A stretch of DNA of 64,000 nt from Nonomuraea glycinis (GCF_014646515.1 NZ_BMNK01000010.1:143156-207155); one strand, 5' to 3'; positions 9,062 to 18,889 are shown, counted from the first letter of the stretch. Numbers and translations are program-made. The notes: generated from the letters alone by a model not told the origin.

Positions 9062-9724
9062 ATGGACATGAGTAAAAGCGCAATGCAGTACGCGGATCTC
9101 GCCGAGTTCGATCGGCGGCAGCGAGGCATCGAACGCCATATGCTGGCCGCGTTCCTGGGCGGACTGGTCGTCGGTCTCCTCGGCGTGCTCGCCGCGGGCC
9201 TGGGCCCCGGCTGGGTCGGCCACGTCTACGATCCGTACGCCTATCTGGCGCTGACGCTGGCCGTCGGGGCCAGCGCGTCCGGTTTCGGCTGGGCGCTGCT
9301 GACCACCTTCCTGGCCACGGTGGCCACCCTGGCCGCGGCCGTGAGCGGCGTCATCGGCGGCGAGTCCCGCTTCGACGTGATCGGCGGCAGCGCCGCCGGG
9401 CTCAACTGGACGCTCGCGCTGCTGGTCGGCATCGGCCTGCTGGCCTACGTCACCCGCAGGAGCGACCGGTGGGGCGACTACGCGGCCGGCGTCATCGGCG
9501 CGGCCCTGCTCGCCGACGTCGTGGACCGGGCGACTCCCGGCTTCATCGGCGACGAGCGCGCCTTCTGGCCGCTGCCCGCTCTGCTGATCGGCGCGGTGGC
9601 CGTCGCGGTGGTGATCGCCCTGCGCGGGAGCGCCGGGGCCCGGATCAGGGCGCTGGCGTGCACCGCGGTGCTGACCGGGCTGTTCGCCGCCGCGATCGGC
9701 GGCTGGAGCGCCGTCGCCGGTTAA
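9062..9724 (+). CDS. Hypothetical multi-spanning membrane protein
   Basis: A 220-residue protein with a short charged N-terminus ('EFDRRQRGIERH') followed by about six hydrophobic spans: roughly residues 27-47, 60-80, 82-102, 115-132, 142-155, 170-190 and a last one near 200-218, some possibly short. No catalytic motif is visible. The ATG at 9062 has a second ATG two codons later, and either could be used. The upstream gap (8975-9061) is noticeably A/T-richer than the surroundings and probably holds its promoter. It precedes proS on the same strand with a 70-base gap. Function unknown. Confidence 0.65.
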   Translation: MDMSKSAMQYADLAEFDRRQRGIERHMLAAFLGGLVVGLLGVLAAGLGPGWVGHVYDPYAYLALTLAVGASASGFGWALLTTFLATVATLAAAVSGVIGGESRFDVIGGSAAGLNWTLALLVGIGLLAYVTRRSDRWGDYAAGVIGAALLADVVDRATPGFIGDERAFWPLPALLIGAVAVAVVIALRGSAGARIRALACTAVLTGLFAAAIGGWSAVAG

Positions 9725-9794
9725 GCGCGCGCCGAGGGTGGCTCCGAGTCGATAGCCTGTAAGCCTTCACATCAGGCCCGAGCAAGGAGTAGCC

Positions 9795-11543
9795 GTGTTG
9801 CTGCGCATGTCGTCGTTGTTTCTTCGCACCCTGCGGGACGACCCGGCAGACGCGGAAGTGCCGAGCCACAAGCTCCTCGTTCGCGCCGGCTATGTCCGCC
9901 GCGTCGCGCCCGGCATCTACTCGTGGCTGCCCCTCGGCAAGCTGGTGCTGGAGAACGTCACCCGCGTCGTCCGCGAGGAGATGAACCGGATGGGCGGCCA
10001 GGAGGTGCTCTTCCCGGCCCTGCTGCCCCGCGAATACTACGAGGCCACCGGCCGCTGGACCGAATACGGCGACACGCTGTTCCGGCTGCGTGACCGCAAG
10101 GGCGCCGACTACCTTCTCGGCCCCACGCACGAGGAGCTCTTCACCGACATGGTCAAGGGCGAATACTCCTCCTACAAGGACTATCCGGTCACGCTCTACC
10201 AGATCCAGACTAAATACCGCGACGAGGCGCGGCCCCGGGCGGGCATCCTGCGCGGGCGCGAGTTCCTGATGAAGGACTCCTACTCCTTCGACCTCGACGA
10301 CGACGGCCTCAAGCGCTCCTACGAGGCGCACCGCGACACCTACATCAAGACGTTCGACCGGCTGGGCATCACCTACAAGATCGTTTTTGCCACGTCGGGC
10401 GCGATGGGCGGCTCCGCCTCGGAGGAGTTCCTGGCCCCCACGCCCACCGGCGAGGACACGTTCGTGGCCTGCCGCTCCTGCGGTTACGCCGCCAACGCCG
10501 AGGCCGTCACCACGCCCGCCCCCGCCGCCCGCGCCCTCGACGGCCTGCCGGAGCAGCGGGTCCTCGACACCCCCGGCACCCCGACGATCGACTCGCTGGT
10601 CTCCTACGTCAACGAGCACCACGGCCTGTCCGTGACCGCCGCCGACACGCTGAAGAACGTCGTCGTCAAGGTCGCCACCCCTGGCTCCAAGAAGGTCGAG
10701 ACCCTGGTCATCGGCGTTCCCGGCGACCGCGAGGTCGACTTCAAGCGCCTGGAGGCCGCGCTGGCCCCCGGCGAGCCCGCCATCTTCGAAGCCGAGGACT
10801 TCGCCAAGCACCCCGGCCTCGTGCGCGGCTACATCGGCCCGCAGGTGCTGCGCGACCTCGGCATCCGCTACCTCGTCGACCCCCGCGTGGCCACCGGCAC
10901 CGCCTGGGTGACGGGCGCCAACCAGCCCGGCAAGCACGCCGCGCACGTCGTCGCCGGCCGTGACTTCGAGCCCGACGGCACGATCGAGGCCGCCGAGGTG
11001 CGCGCCGGTGACTCCTGCCCCCGCTGCGGCGCGGAGCTGTCCATCGACCGCGGCATCGAGATCGGCCACATCTTCCAGCTCGGCCGCAAGTACGCCGACG
11101 TCGCCGGACTCGACGCGCTGGGCCCCGACGGCAAGCCGATCCGCATCACGATGGGCTCCTACGGCGTCGGCGTCTCCCGCGCCGTGGCGGTCATCGCCGA
11201 GCAGAGCCACGACGAGCTGGGCCTGGTGTGGCCGCGCGAGATCGCCCCCGCCGACGTCCACATCGTGGGCACCGGCAAGGACCGCCAGGTGGAGGTCGCC
11301 CTGGAGCTGGCCGCCGAGCTGGAGTCCCGTGGGCTGCGCGTCCTGGTGGACGACCGGCGTCAGGTCTCGCCGGGCGTCAAGTTCAAGGACGCCGAGCTGC
11401 TCGGCCTGCCCACCGTCCTGGTCGTGGGCCGTGGGCTCAACCAGGGCGTGGTGGAGCTGCGCGACCGGGTGTCGGGGGACAAGGGCGAGATTCCGCTGGC
11501 CGAGGCCGTCGACCGGGTCGTCGCCGCCTGCTCGGGCTCCTGA
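9795..11543 (+). CDS. proS: Prolyl-tRNA synthetase
   Basis: A 582-residue bacterial-type ProRS, which charges tRNA-Pro in the cytoplasm. Class II motif 2 is visible as 'YRDEARPRAGILRGREF', preceded by 'LLGPTHEELFTDMVKGEYSS' in part; motif 3 appears as 'IRITMGSYGVGVSRAVAVI'. The section from about residue 225 to 400 is the INS editing domain that clears Ala-tRNA-Pro, and the C-terminal 'HIVGTGKDRQVEVALELAAE' begins the anticodon-binding domain. The GTG start at 9795 is supported by AAGGAG 5 bases upstream. Confidence 0.97.
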   Translation: MLLRMSSLFLRTLRDDPADAEVPSHKLLVRAGYVRRVAPGIYSWLPLGKLVLENVTRVVREEMNRMGGQEVLFPALLPREYYEATGRWTEYGDTLFRLRDRKGADYLLGPTHEELFTDMVKGEYSSYKDYPVTLYQIQTKYRDEARPRAGILRGREFLMKDSYSFDLDDDGLKRSYEAHRDTYIKTFDRLGITYKIVFATSGAMGGSASEEFLAPTPTGEDTFVACRSCGYAANAEAVTTPAPAARALDGLPEQRVLDTPGTPTIDSLVSYVNEHHGLSVTAADTLKNVVVKVATPGSKKVETLVIGVPGDREVDFKRLEAALAPGEPAIFEAEDFAKHPGLVRGYIGPQVLRDLGIRYLVDPRVATGTAWVTGANQPGKHAAHVVAGRDFEPDGTIEAAEVRAGDSCPRCGAELSIDRGIEIGHIFQLGRKYADVAGLDALGPDGKPIRITMGSYGVGVSRAVAVIAEQSHDELGLVWPREIAPADVHIVGTGKDRQVEVALELAAELESRGLRVLVDDRRQVSPGVKFKDAELLGLPTVLVVGRGLNQGVVELRDRVSGDKGEIPLAEAVDRVVAACSGS

Positions 11544-11644
11544 CCGCTGCGCGGGCGAGGGCCGTACCTCCGATTCACCTCCATACCGGGCATCAGGCAA
11601 CGGCTGGTTTGACGGCGCGCTGAGGGGCTGTAAACCTCGGTGCG

Positions 11645-12436
11645 ATGAAGCCACATGTCGAATTGAAAGACTTCTGGGAACGACGCCTGGAGTCCGACTG
11701 GACCGAGAGTGGTGTCGGATACAAGGCGCTCGGCCGGGCGTTCAATATCTGGATGTATCGCGTGCGCGCCGAGGGGTTCCGCCGTGAGGCGGCCACCCTC
11801 GGCCTGGACCTGCCGACGGCGCGGGTGCTCGACGTCGGCTCCGGCACCGGCTTCTACGTCCGGCTGTGGCGTGAGCTCGGCGCCGGCTCCGTCACCGGCA
11901 GCGACCTCACCCAGGCGGCGGTGGAGCGGCTGCGCGCCCGGTTCCCCAAGTCCTCCTTCCTCCAGCTCGACATCGCCGAGCCCGGCGACGCGCTGGAGCC
12001 CGGCTCGTTCGACGCCGTCTCGGCGATGGACATGCTCTTCCACATCACCGACGACGATCGCTACCGGGCGGCCCTGCGCACCATCGGCGAGGCGGTCAAG
12101 CCCGGCGGCGTCTTCGTGCTGTCGGAGAACTTCCTGCAAAGGCCTGAGGAGCGCTCCGACTACCAGGTCAACCGCACCCTGCCGTGGATCACCAAGGCCC
12201 TCGACGAGGCCGGGTTCGACGTGGTCCGCCGCGTCCCCATGCTGGTGCTGATGAACGCCCAGGTCGACGGCCAGCCGCTGTGGCGCAAGCTGTGGGGCGG
12301 GCTGCTGCGCGCGGTGACCCTGACCGAGGTGACCGGCTGGCTGGCCGGGGCCGCGCTCTACCCCGTGGAGCGCCGCCTGGTGCGCGTCCTGCGCGAGAGC
12401 CCCACCACGGAGTTCATGATCTGCCGTCGCCGCTGA
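11645..12436 (+). CDS. Class I SAM-dependent methyltransferase
   Basis: A 263-residue methyltransferase. Motif I 'ARVLDVGSGTGFYVRLW' (residues about 59-75) binds SAM, followed by an acidic end of strand 2 in 'VTGSDLTQAAVERL', motif II-like 'SSFLQLDIAEPG', and 'FDAVSAMDMLFHITDD'. The segment 'KPGGVFVLSENFL' is the usual post-motif-III loop. The substrate is unknown. The N-terminal 'FWERRLESDWTESGVGYKALG' (in part) looks like a substrate-capping helix. It is a single gene converging with the DUF4439 lipoprotein. Confidence 0.85.
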   Translation: MKPHVELKDFWERRLESDWTESGVGYKALGRAFNIWMYRVRAEGFRREAATLGLDLPTARVLDVGSGTGFYVRLWRELGAGSVTGSDLTQAAVERLRARFPKSSFLQLDIAEPGDALEPGSFDAVSAMDMLFHITDDDRYRAALRTIGEAVKPGGVFVLSENFLQRPEERSDYQVNRTLPWITKALDEAGFDVVRRVPMLVLMNAQVDGQPLWRKLWGGLLRAVTLTEVTGWLAGAALYPVERRLVRVLRESPTTEFMICRRR

Positions 12437-12518
12437 CAGGCCGGCCACCGGCGATCGGTGCCGCCCGTTCGGGCTGAAGGCCAGCCGTGGGGGCGGGGTC
12501 GCGCGTTCCGGCTGGTGG

Positions 12519-13460
12519 TCAGCCGCCTGGGGTCGGGGTCGTCTGCTTCGGTGGGGCGGGTGCCGGCATGCCGGGGAAGGCCGTGGTGATCGCCGGTCTG
12601 AAGGAGTAGGAGCGGGTGGCGGCCTCCTGCATCACCAGCGCCGCGTACGTACGAAGCTCGGCGGCGGTGGCGGCGACCAGCTCCAGGTAGGCGGCCACGA
12701 TGCCGCTCTCCACGTGCGCCGCGAGCCGGGCGGCGGCCGTGGCGGTCGACGGCACGGACGGCAGCGCGTAGGAGGGCGCCGGCTCGGCGGGCTTGCCGCC
12801 GAGCGCCGTGATCAGCCCGCGCAGCTCGTCCCTGCGGTCCCGGTGGGCGTCGTAGGCACGGGTGATCCGGACCCGCATCGAGCCGGCGGTCCGCGCGCCG
12901 AGCAGGCCGTAGGCGAAGACCGCCGCGTGCTCGGCCGCCAGGGCCTTGCGCAGCTTGTCCACATCGCCGGGACGGGTGCCGCCCCGGGCCGGCCCGGGAG
13001 CCTTGACCGGGGCCAGCGCGTGCACGGCCTCGCAGGCGCCGATGCTGGCGACGAGCTGGGCGAGCGACGGCGGGATCCCGGCGAGCTGGCTCGGCCGCAG
13101 CGCTGCCGACTTGCGCTCAAGGCTGCGCAGGCGCGCCGTCGTCACCTTGGCGCTCGTCGTGGGGGTGGTGGCGGCCGTGGGCGAGCCGGTCGGCCCGGTC
13201 ATCTGGGGAAAGCGCCTGCGCAGCTCCGCGAGGTGCGCCTGGTGCCGATCCCTGAAGGGGACGAGCCGGGCGCCGCCCTTGGCGATCAGCGTGTCGTAGA
13301 GGGCGACGGTCTTGGCCTTCTCCGCGATCAGCGCGCGGGCGAACGCCTGCTCCGGGGAGTCCCGCGGGGGAGGCGGCGGGACGTCCGCGCTGCATCCCGC
13401 GAGCGCCACCATCGCTCCGCCCGCCAGCACGGCTCGCCGGGAGAGGTGTGGCTGGCGCAC
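12519..13460 (-). CDS. DUF4439 ferritin-like lipoprotein
   Basis: A 313-residue exported protein. Residues 1-22 are a signal peptide with two arginines (SRRAVLAGGAM) and a lipobox 'LAGC', so the mature protein should be lipid-anchored at Cys22 outside the membrane; the 'RR' also allows Tat export. A variable Pro/Thr-rich linker follows near residue 95. The C-terminal 150 residues ('LRKALAAEHAAVFAYGLLGAR..', '..AYDAHRDRRDELRGLITALGG') match the helical ferritin-like DUF4439 bundle, with Glu/His residues spaced as in ferritins. Function in the envelope is unknown. It is divergent from rimP, a neighbourhood that I recall as common in actinobacteria. Confidence 0.8.
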   Translation of the reverse strand: MRQPHLSRRAVLAGGAMVALAGCSADVPPPPPRDSPEQAFARALIAEKAKTVALYDTLIAKGGARLVPFRDRHQAHLAELRRRFPQMTGPTGSPTAATTPTTSAKVTTARLRSLERKSAALRPSQLAGIPPSLAQLVASIGACEAVHALAPVKAPGPARGGTRPGDVDKLRKALAAEHAAVFAYGLLGARTAGSMRVRITRAYDAHRDRRDELRGLITALGGKPAEPAPSYALPSVPSTATAAARLAAHVESGIVAAYLELVAATAAELRTYAALVMQEAATRSYSFRPAITTAFPGMPAPAPPKQTTPTPGG

Positions 13461-13737
13461 GAGCAGGGACCTCCAGTGTCACGGACCGCAGATAGCATCG
13501 TACGGGCTCAGGCCCGCCCTCGCTGTCAGGCGTGCCGCGGCACGCGGCAGCCGTCGGCCGAGGTGGCGTCCGCCGCCCCCTGGAGCCGAGGCTCGCCGTC
13601 CGGGGGTGCCGAGTGTCGCTCTCTGCGTGCCTTCCTACAGATAGGGTGTCAACTGTCGCCGCTGGCCGAGCAGCCATGCGACGGAGAGCCAGAGGCGAGG
13701 TCCGCCCGGCTGAGACATGACAATAGGGGAGGTCGAT

Positions 13738-14226
13738 ATGGGCAGCGCATCATCCCGCGACCACCTGATGAAGCTCCTTGGGCCTGTGGTCAGCGCGGAG
13801 GGCCTCGATCTGGAGGACGTCACCGTCACCCAGGCCGGCAAGAGGCGGTTGCTGCGCGTGATCGTCGACCGCGACGGCGGTGTGAGTCTCGACGACGTGG
13901 CCGACGTGAGCCAGGCCGTCTCGGCGGCCCTCGATGACGACGACGACGCGATGGGCCAAGCGGCCTACACCCTCGAGGTGTCCTCGCCGGGCATCGACCG
14001 GCCGCTGACCGAGCCCCGCCACTGGCGGCGGGCGGCCAAGCGGCTGGTGAAGGCCGAACTGCGGGACGGCACGGTGATCGAGGGCAGGATCCTCACCGCC
14101 GACGACGACGGCGTCGATCTCGACGTCGAAGGAGCCGGCCGACGGCTCGACTTTCAGGACCTGGCCCGTGGACGGGTGCAGGTGGAGTTCCGCCGCTTCG
14201 ACGACGTCGACGGCGACGAAGGCTAA
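13738..14226 (+). CDS. rimP: Ribosome maturation factor RimP
   Basis: 162 residues; RimP assists assembly of the 30S subunit. Family segments are 'LEDVTVTQAGKRRLLRVIVDRDGGVSLDDVADVSQAVSAALD' (only in part quoted here: 'RVIVDRDGGVSLDD') and 'YTLEVSSPGIDRPL', the most conserved RimP motif. An ATG seven codons upstream (13717) is in frame, but AGGGGAGG lies 5 bases before the ATG at 13738 and the first option would put that element inside the gene, so 13738 is chosen. It leads the nusA-infB operon. Confidence 0.95.
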   Translation: MGSASSRDHLMKLLGPVVSAEGLDLEDVTVTQAGKRRLLRVIVDRDGGVSLDDVADVSQAVSAALDDDDDAMGQAAYTLEVSSPGIDRPLTEPRHWRRAAKRLVKAELRDGTVIEGRILTADDDGVDLDVEGAGRRLDFQDLARGRVQVEFRRFDDVDGDEG

Positions 14227-14237
14227 GGGGAAGCCTC

Positions 14238-15242
14238 GTGGACATTGACATGAGCGTCCTGCGCAGCCTTGAGCGGGAGAAGGACATCTCCTTCGACCTG
14301 GTCGTCAAGGCCATCGAAGACGCGTTGCTGATCGCCTACTTCCGCACGGACGGCGCCGGGACCAAGGCACGGGCCGAGCTCGACAAGTCCAGCGGGCACG
14401 TGACCATCTGGGCGGCCGAGCTCGACGAGGACGGCGAGATCGTCAGGGAGTACGACGACACGCCTGGAAACTTCAGCCGAATCGCCGCCACCACCGCCAA
14501 GCAGGTCATCCTGCAGCAGCTGCGTGACGCCGAGGACGAGATCAACTTCGGGGAGTTCGCCAGCCGCGAGGGTGAGCTGGTCTCCGGGGTCATCCAGCAG
14601 GGCAAGGACCCGCGGGTGGTGCTGGTCGACCTCGGCAAGATCGAGGCCGTGCTGCCGGCCCACGAGCAGGTGCCCGGCGAGGACTACGTGCACGGCGAGC
14701 GCCTGCGCGCCTACGTGGTGCAAGTGAAGAAGGGCCACAAGGGCCCCTCGGTCACGCTCTCGCGCACGCACCCCGGCCTGGTGAAGAAGCTGTTCGCGCT
14801 GGAGGTGCCGGAGATCGCCGACGGCACCGTGGAGATCGCGGCGGTGGCGCGCGAGGCGGGCCACCGCACCAAGATCGCGGTCCGGTCGCGCCGGCCGGGC
14901 GTCAACGCCAAGGGCGCCTGCATCGGCCCGATGGGCTCGCGGGTGCGCAACGTGATGACCGAGCTGCACGGCGAGAAGATCGACATCATCGACTGGTCGG
15001 AGGACCCGGGCGACTTCGTGGGGAATGCCCTGTCGCCCGCACGTGTTTCGCACGTGGAGGTCCTCGATCTCGAAGGACGGGTGGCACGAGTGATCGTGCC
15101 CGACTACCAGCTCTCTCTGGCCATCGGCAAGGAAGGGCAGAATGCCCGGCTTGCCGCCCGGCTGACGGGCTGGCGCATCGACATCCGTCCGGATACTCAG
15201 GCCGAGGACGCCGCCGGTTCCGTAGATGCGTCGACACGGTAA
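14238..15242 (+). CDS. nusA: Transcription termination/antitermination factor NusA
   Basis: 334 residues, the short actinobacterial form without C-terminal acidic repeats. The N-terminal RNA-polymerase-binding domain runs to about residue 125, then an S1 domain ('GELVSGVIQQGKDPRVVLVDLGKIEAVLP', quoted in part as 'VSGVIQQGKDPRVVLVDLG'), then two KH domains ending in 'LSLAIGKEGQNARLAARLTG'. It modulates pausing and termination. GTG at 14238 follows AGGGGAAG; an ATG four codons later is the alternative. Its 3' end overlaps ylxR by 17 bases. Confidence 0.96.
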   Translation: MDIDMSVLRSLEREKDISFDLVVKAIEDALLIAYFRTDGAGTKARAELDKSSGHVTIWAAELDEDGEIVREYDDTPGNFSRIAATTAKQVILQQLRDAEDEINFGEFASREGELVSGVIQQGKDPRVVLVDLGKIEAVLPAHEQVPGEDYVHGERLRAYVVQVKKGHKGPSVTLSRTHPGLVKKLFALEVPEIADGTVEIAAVAREAGHRTKIAVRSRRPGVNAKGACIGPMGSRVRNVMTELHGEKIDIIDWSEDPGDFVGNALSPARVSHVEVLDLEGRVARVIVPDYQLSLAIGKEGQNARLAARLTGWRIDIRPDTQAEDAAGSVDASTR

Positions 15243-15525
15243 GCTGGAATATGGTTGCCACGCGGCCCCACAGCGCACCTGTGTGGGCTGCAGGGTCCGC
15301 ACGGCTAAGTCCGAGCTGCTCCGGTTGGTGCGGGTCGAGGACCAAGTGGTCCCTGACCTGCGAGGACAGCTTCCTGGCCGGGGTGCATCGCTGCATCCGA
15401 CCGTGAGCTGTCTAGAGCTCGCCGAGCGTCGCCGAGCGTTCCTGCGCGCGTTTCGTGTGCCGGGACCGCTTGACGCCTCGCGAGTGCGAGCCCACCTAGA
15501 AGGAGAACCACGAAATGTCATGTAG
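15226..15525 (+). CDS. ylxR: YlxR (DUF448) RNA-binding protein
   Basis: 99 residues. The signature 'PQRTCVGCRVRTAKSELLRLVR' (in part) and 'LPGRGASLHP..SCLELAERRRAF' identify the YlxR family, a small nucleoid- or RNA-associated protein nearly always encoded between nusA and infB. The ATG at 15226 lies within the end of nusA, implying coupled translation. The 126 bases to infB contain no other gene. Confidence 0.9.
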   Translation: MRRHGKLEYGCHAAPQRTCVGCRVRTAKSELLRLVRVEDQVVPDLRGQLPGRGASLHPTVSCLELAERRRAFLRAFRVPGPLDASRVRAHLEGEPRNVM

Positions 15526-15651
15526 GACGCCGAGTTGATGGGGCGGAGTCAGATTGCTATGAGCGCCTGATGAGCACGCGGCGATGAAGACGTCAACGTA
15601 ACGACGGTCCGGACGGCACAGCCAGCCTCCCGGGCCGAGTAAGGGAGTGCA

Positions 15652-18600
15652 GTGGCGAAGGTCCGGGTATACGAGCTCGCTAAGGAGTTCGGCGTAGAGA
15701 GCAAGGTCGTCATGGCCAAGCTCCAGGAGATGGGGGAGTTCGTCCGTTCGGCGTCCTCGACCATCGAGGCGCCGGTCGTCCGCAGGCTCACCGAAGCTCT
15801 GGGCGCATCCAAGGGTGGGCCCTCCAGAGGCGGCGGTTCGTCGTCTCACAAGCCGCAGCCGCCAAGGGCTGCTCCTCGGCCGGCGGACAGCCAGGCCGGC
15901 AACGGCGTCCACGAGACGCCGACCTCATCCGTTCCGCGTCCGGGTCCGGGTCCCAAGCCCGGTCCGCGTCCGGGTCCCGCGCCGCGTCCGCCGGCGCCCG
16001 CGCCGCAGCCTGAGCCTCAGGCCGTCGCGCCGGAGCCCAAGCCGCAGGTGCAGCCTGAGGCTGCCCGTGGCGAGACGCCCGCGGCTCCGCAGGCCCGCTT
16101 CGACAGCGGCACGCGTCCGGCCGCGTCCGGTCCGCGTCCCGGTCCGGCGGCCCGTCCCGGCCCCAAGCCGGGTCCGGCGGCGCCCCGTCAGAGTGGTGGG
16201 CCCGCCGCGGGCGGTCCCGGCCAGGCCGGTCGTCCCGGCGCTCCTGCCGGTGGTGGCGCGTCCCGTCCGGGTGCCGGCCCCAAGCCGGGTCCGCGCGGCC
16301 CGCGTCCGGGCAACAACCCGTTCTCCTCCAACGCCAGCGGCATGGGCCAGTCCCGGCCGCCGCGTCCCGGAGGCAACCGTGAAGGCGGCCCGGCCGGTCC
16401 GCCGCGCGAGCGTCGTGACGGCCCGCCCCGTGAGGGCGCGGGACCGCGTCCGCCGCAGAGTCGCGCCGGCGGCGACGCGCGGCCGGGTGCTCCCGGTCCG
16501 CGTCCGGGTCCGCCCGGTGCCGCGGGTCCGCGTCCCGGCCCTGGTGCGGGCGGTCCCCGCCCCGGTGGTCCGCGTCCCAACCCGATGATGATGCCGCAGG
16601 GCCGTCCTGCCGGCCCCGGTGGTGGCGGCGGAGGCCGTCCCGGCGGTGGCGGCGGTGGCGGTCGTCCCGGTGGCGGTGGCGGCGGAGGCCGTCCCGGTGG
16701 CGGCGGCGGTGGCGGTCGTCCCGGTGGCGGTGGCGGCGGTTTCGCCGGTCGCCCCGGTGGTGGCGCCGGCACGGGCCAGCGCCCCGGTGCTCCGGGTGGT
16801 TTCGCCGGTCGTCCCGGCGGCGGTGGCCGCGGTCGCGGCGGCGGCACGGCGGGTGCCTTCGGGCGTCCCGGTGGCCGTCCCACGCGTGGCCGCAAGTCCA
16901 AGCGTCAGAGGCGCCAGGAGTTCGACAACATGTCGGCCCCGGCGATCGGCGGTGTGCAGGTCTCGCGCGGTAACGGCGCGACGATCCGCCTGCCGCGCGG
17001 AGCCTCGCTGGCGGACTTCGCCGACAGGATCGGCGCCAACCCGGCCGCACTGGTGCAGATCATGCTGCACCTCGGCGAGATGGTGACCGCCACCCAGTCG
17101 GTCAACGAAGAGACGCTGCAGCTGCTCGGCGCCGAGCTGGACTACAACATCCAGGTCGTCAGCCCGGAGGAGGAGGACCGCGAGCTTCTCGAGGCCTTCG
17201 ACATCGAGTTCGGCGAGGACGAGGGCGACGAGGCCGACCTGGCCGCGCGTCCGCCGGTCGTGACCGTCATGGGTCACGTCGACCACGGTAAGACCAAGCT
17301 GCTCGACGCCATCCGCAAGACCAACGTGGCGGCGCGCGAGGCCGGTGGCATCACCCAGCACATCGGTGCCTACCAGGTCGCGGCCGAGCACGAGGGCCAG
17401 GAGCGCAAGGTCACCTTCATCGACACCCCGGGTCACGAGGCGTTCACCGCCATGCGTGCCCGTGGTGCCAAGGCGACCGACATCGCGGTGCTGGTGGTCG
17501 CGGCCGACGACGGCGTCAAGCCGCAGACGATCGAGGCGCTCAACCACGCCCAGGCGGCCGACGTGCCGATCGTGGTCGCGGTCAACAAGGTCGACAAGGA
17601 GGGCGCCGACCCCAACAAGGTCAGGGCCCAGCTCACCGAGTACGGCCTGGTGGCCGAGGAGTTCGGTGGCTCGACGATGTTCGTCGACATCTCGGCCAAG
17701 AACGGCACCGGCATCGACAGCCTCCTCGAGGCGATCATCCTGACCGCCGATGCCGAGCTCGACCTGCGGGCCAACCCGACGATGGACGCGCAGGGCCTGG
17801 CGATCGAGGCACACCTCGACAAGGGCCGCGGCCCTGTCGCCACCGTCCTGGTCCAGCGCGGCACGCTCCGCGTCGGCGACTCCATCGTCTGTGGCGAGGC
17901 CTTCGGCCGCGTCCGGGCGATGCTCGACGACAACGGCGACGCGGTCGAAGAGGCCACGCCGTCCCGTCCGGTCCTGGTGATGGGTCTGACGGCCGTGCCG
18001 GGCGCCGGCGACAACTTCATCGTTGTCACCGACGACCGGATGGCTCGCCAGATCGCCCAGCAGCGCGCGGCGCGCAAGCGCAGCGCCGACATGGCGAAGT
18101 CGAGCCGTCGTCTCACCCTCGAGGAGCTGTTCAGCAACCTCGAGAAGGGGCGCGTCGACGAGCTCAAGCTCATCATCAAGGGCGACGTCTCCGGTTCGGT
18201 GGAGGCGCTGGAAGACGCACTGCTCAAGATCGACGTCGGCGACGAGGTCAGGCTCCGTGTCCTGCACCGCGCCGTCGGTGCGATCACCGAGTACGACGTC
18301 AACCTGGCCGTCGCCGACGACAACGCGGTCATCATCGGCTTCAACGTCCGCCCCGAGCCTCGGGCGCGCGACCTGGCCGAGCGCGAAGGCGTCGACATCC
18401 GCTACTACTCGGTCATCTACCAGGCGATCGAGGAAATCGAAGCGGCGCTCAAGGGCATGCTCAAGCCCGAGTTCGAAGAGGTCCAGATGGGCACGGCGGA
18501 GGTCCGCGAGGTCTTCAAGGTGCCGAAGATCGGCAACGTCGCCGGTTCGCTGGTCCGCTCCGGTCTGATCGTCCGCAACAGCAAGGCCAGGATCATCCGC

Positions 18601-18771
18601 GACGGCGTCGTCATCGCGGACAACCTGACCGTCTCGTCGCTGCGCCGGTTCAAGGAGGACGCGACCGAGGTGCGTGACGGCTTCGAGTGCGGTATCGGTG
18701 TCGGCTACAACGACATCAGGATCGACGACGTCATCGAGACGTTCGAGATGCGGGAGAAGCCGCGGGCCTGA
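15652..18771 (+). CDS. infB: Translation initiation factor IF-2
   Basis: 1039 residues. Residues 1-55 are the IF2 N-terminal helical domain ('VRVYELAKEFGVESKVVMAKL' in part). Residues about 60-420 are a very long low-complexity linker rich in Pro, Gly and Arg, with near-tandem 'GGGGGRPGG' units at 16,620-16,760. The GTPase core begins near residue 530 with G1 'GHVDHGKT', G3 'DTPGHEAF' and G4 'NKVDKE', followed by domains II, III and IV. It delivers initiator tRNA to the 30S subunit. GTG start; the actinobacterial linker is always long but this one is among the more Gly/Arg-repetitive I would expect. Confidence 0.97.
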   Translation: MAKVRVYELAKEFGVESKVVMAKLQEMGEFVRSASSTIEAPVVRRLTEALGASKGGPSRGGGSSSHKPQPPRAAPRPADSQAGNGVHETPTSSVPRPGPGPKPGPRPGPAPRPPAPAPQPEPQAVAPEPKPQVQPEAARGETPAAPQARFDSGTRPAASGPRPGPAARPGPKPGPAAPRQSGGPAAGGPGQAGRPGAPAGGGASRPGAGPKPGPRGPRPGNNPFSSNASGMGQSRPPRPGGNREGGPAGPPRERRDGPPREGAGPRPPQSRAGGDARPGAPGPRPGPPGAAGPRPGPGAGGPRPGGPRPNPMMMPQGRPAGPGGGGGGRPGGGGGGGRPGGGGGGGRPGGGGGGGRPGGGGGGFAGRPGGGAGTGQRPGAPGGFAGRPGGGGRGRGGGTAGAFGRPGGRPTRGRKSKRQRRQEFDNMSAPAIGGVQVSRGNGATIRLPRGASLADFADRIGANPAALVQIMLHLGEMVTATQSVNEETLQLLGAELDYNIQVVSPEEEDRELLEAFDIEFGEDEGDEADLAARPPVVTVMGHVDHGKTKLLDAIRKTNVAAREAGGITQHIGAYQVAAEHEGQERKVTFIDTPGHEAFTAMRARGAKATDIAVLVVAADDGVKPQTIEALNHAQAADVPIVVAVNKVDKEGADPNKVRAQLTEYGLVAEEFGGSTMFVDISAKNGTGIDSLLEAIILTADAELDLRANPTMDAQGLAIEAHLDKGRGPVATVLVQRGTLRVGDSIVCGEAFGRVRAMLDDNGDAVEEATPSRPVLVMGLTAVPGAGDNFIVVTDDRMARQIAQQRAARKRSADMAKSSRRLTLEELFSNLEKGRVDELKLIIKGDVSGSVEALEDALLKIDVGDEVRLRVLHRAVGAITEYDVNLAVADDNAVIIGFNVRPEPRARDLAEREGVDIRYYSVIYQAIEEIEAALKGMLKPEFEEVQMGTAEVREVFKVPKIGNVAGSLVRSGLIVRNSKARIIRDGVVIADNLTVSSLRRFKEDATEVRDGFECGIGVGYNDIRIDDVIETFEMREKPRA

Positions 18772-18889
18772 CCCGTGGCCGGGCGTCCGGCGGATCATCC
18801 GCCGGGCGCCCTCCGCACGCTCTGACCTGGTCGCCACCGCACCAGGACCGGCGTGCTTCCGATTCCCATGCAAGCGGTGGTTGCCAACC

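Noticed and set aside
12437..12518. Terminator between the methyltransferase and the DUF4439 gene
   Set aside because: Only imperfect GC-rich pairing is visible in this short gap, not enough to call.
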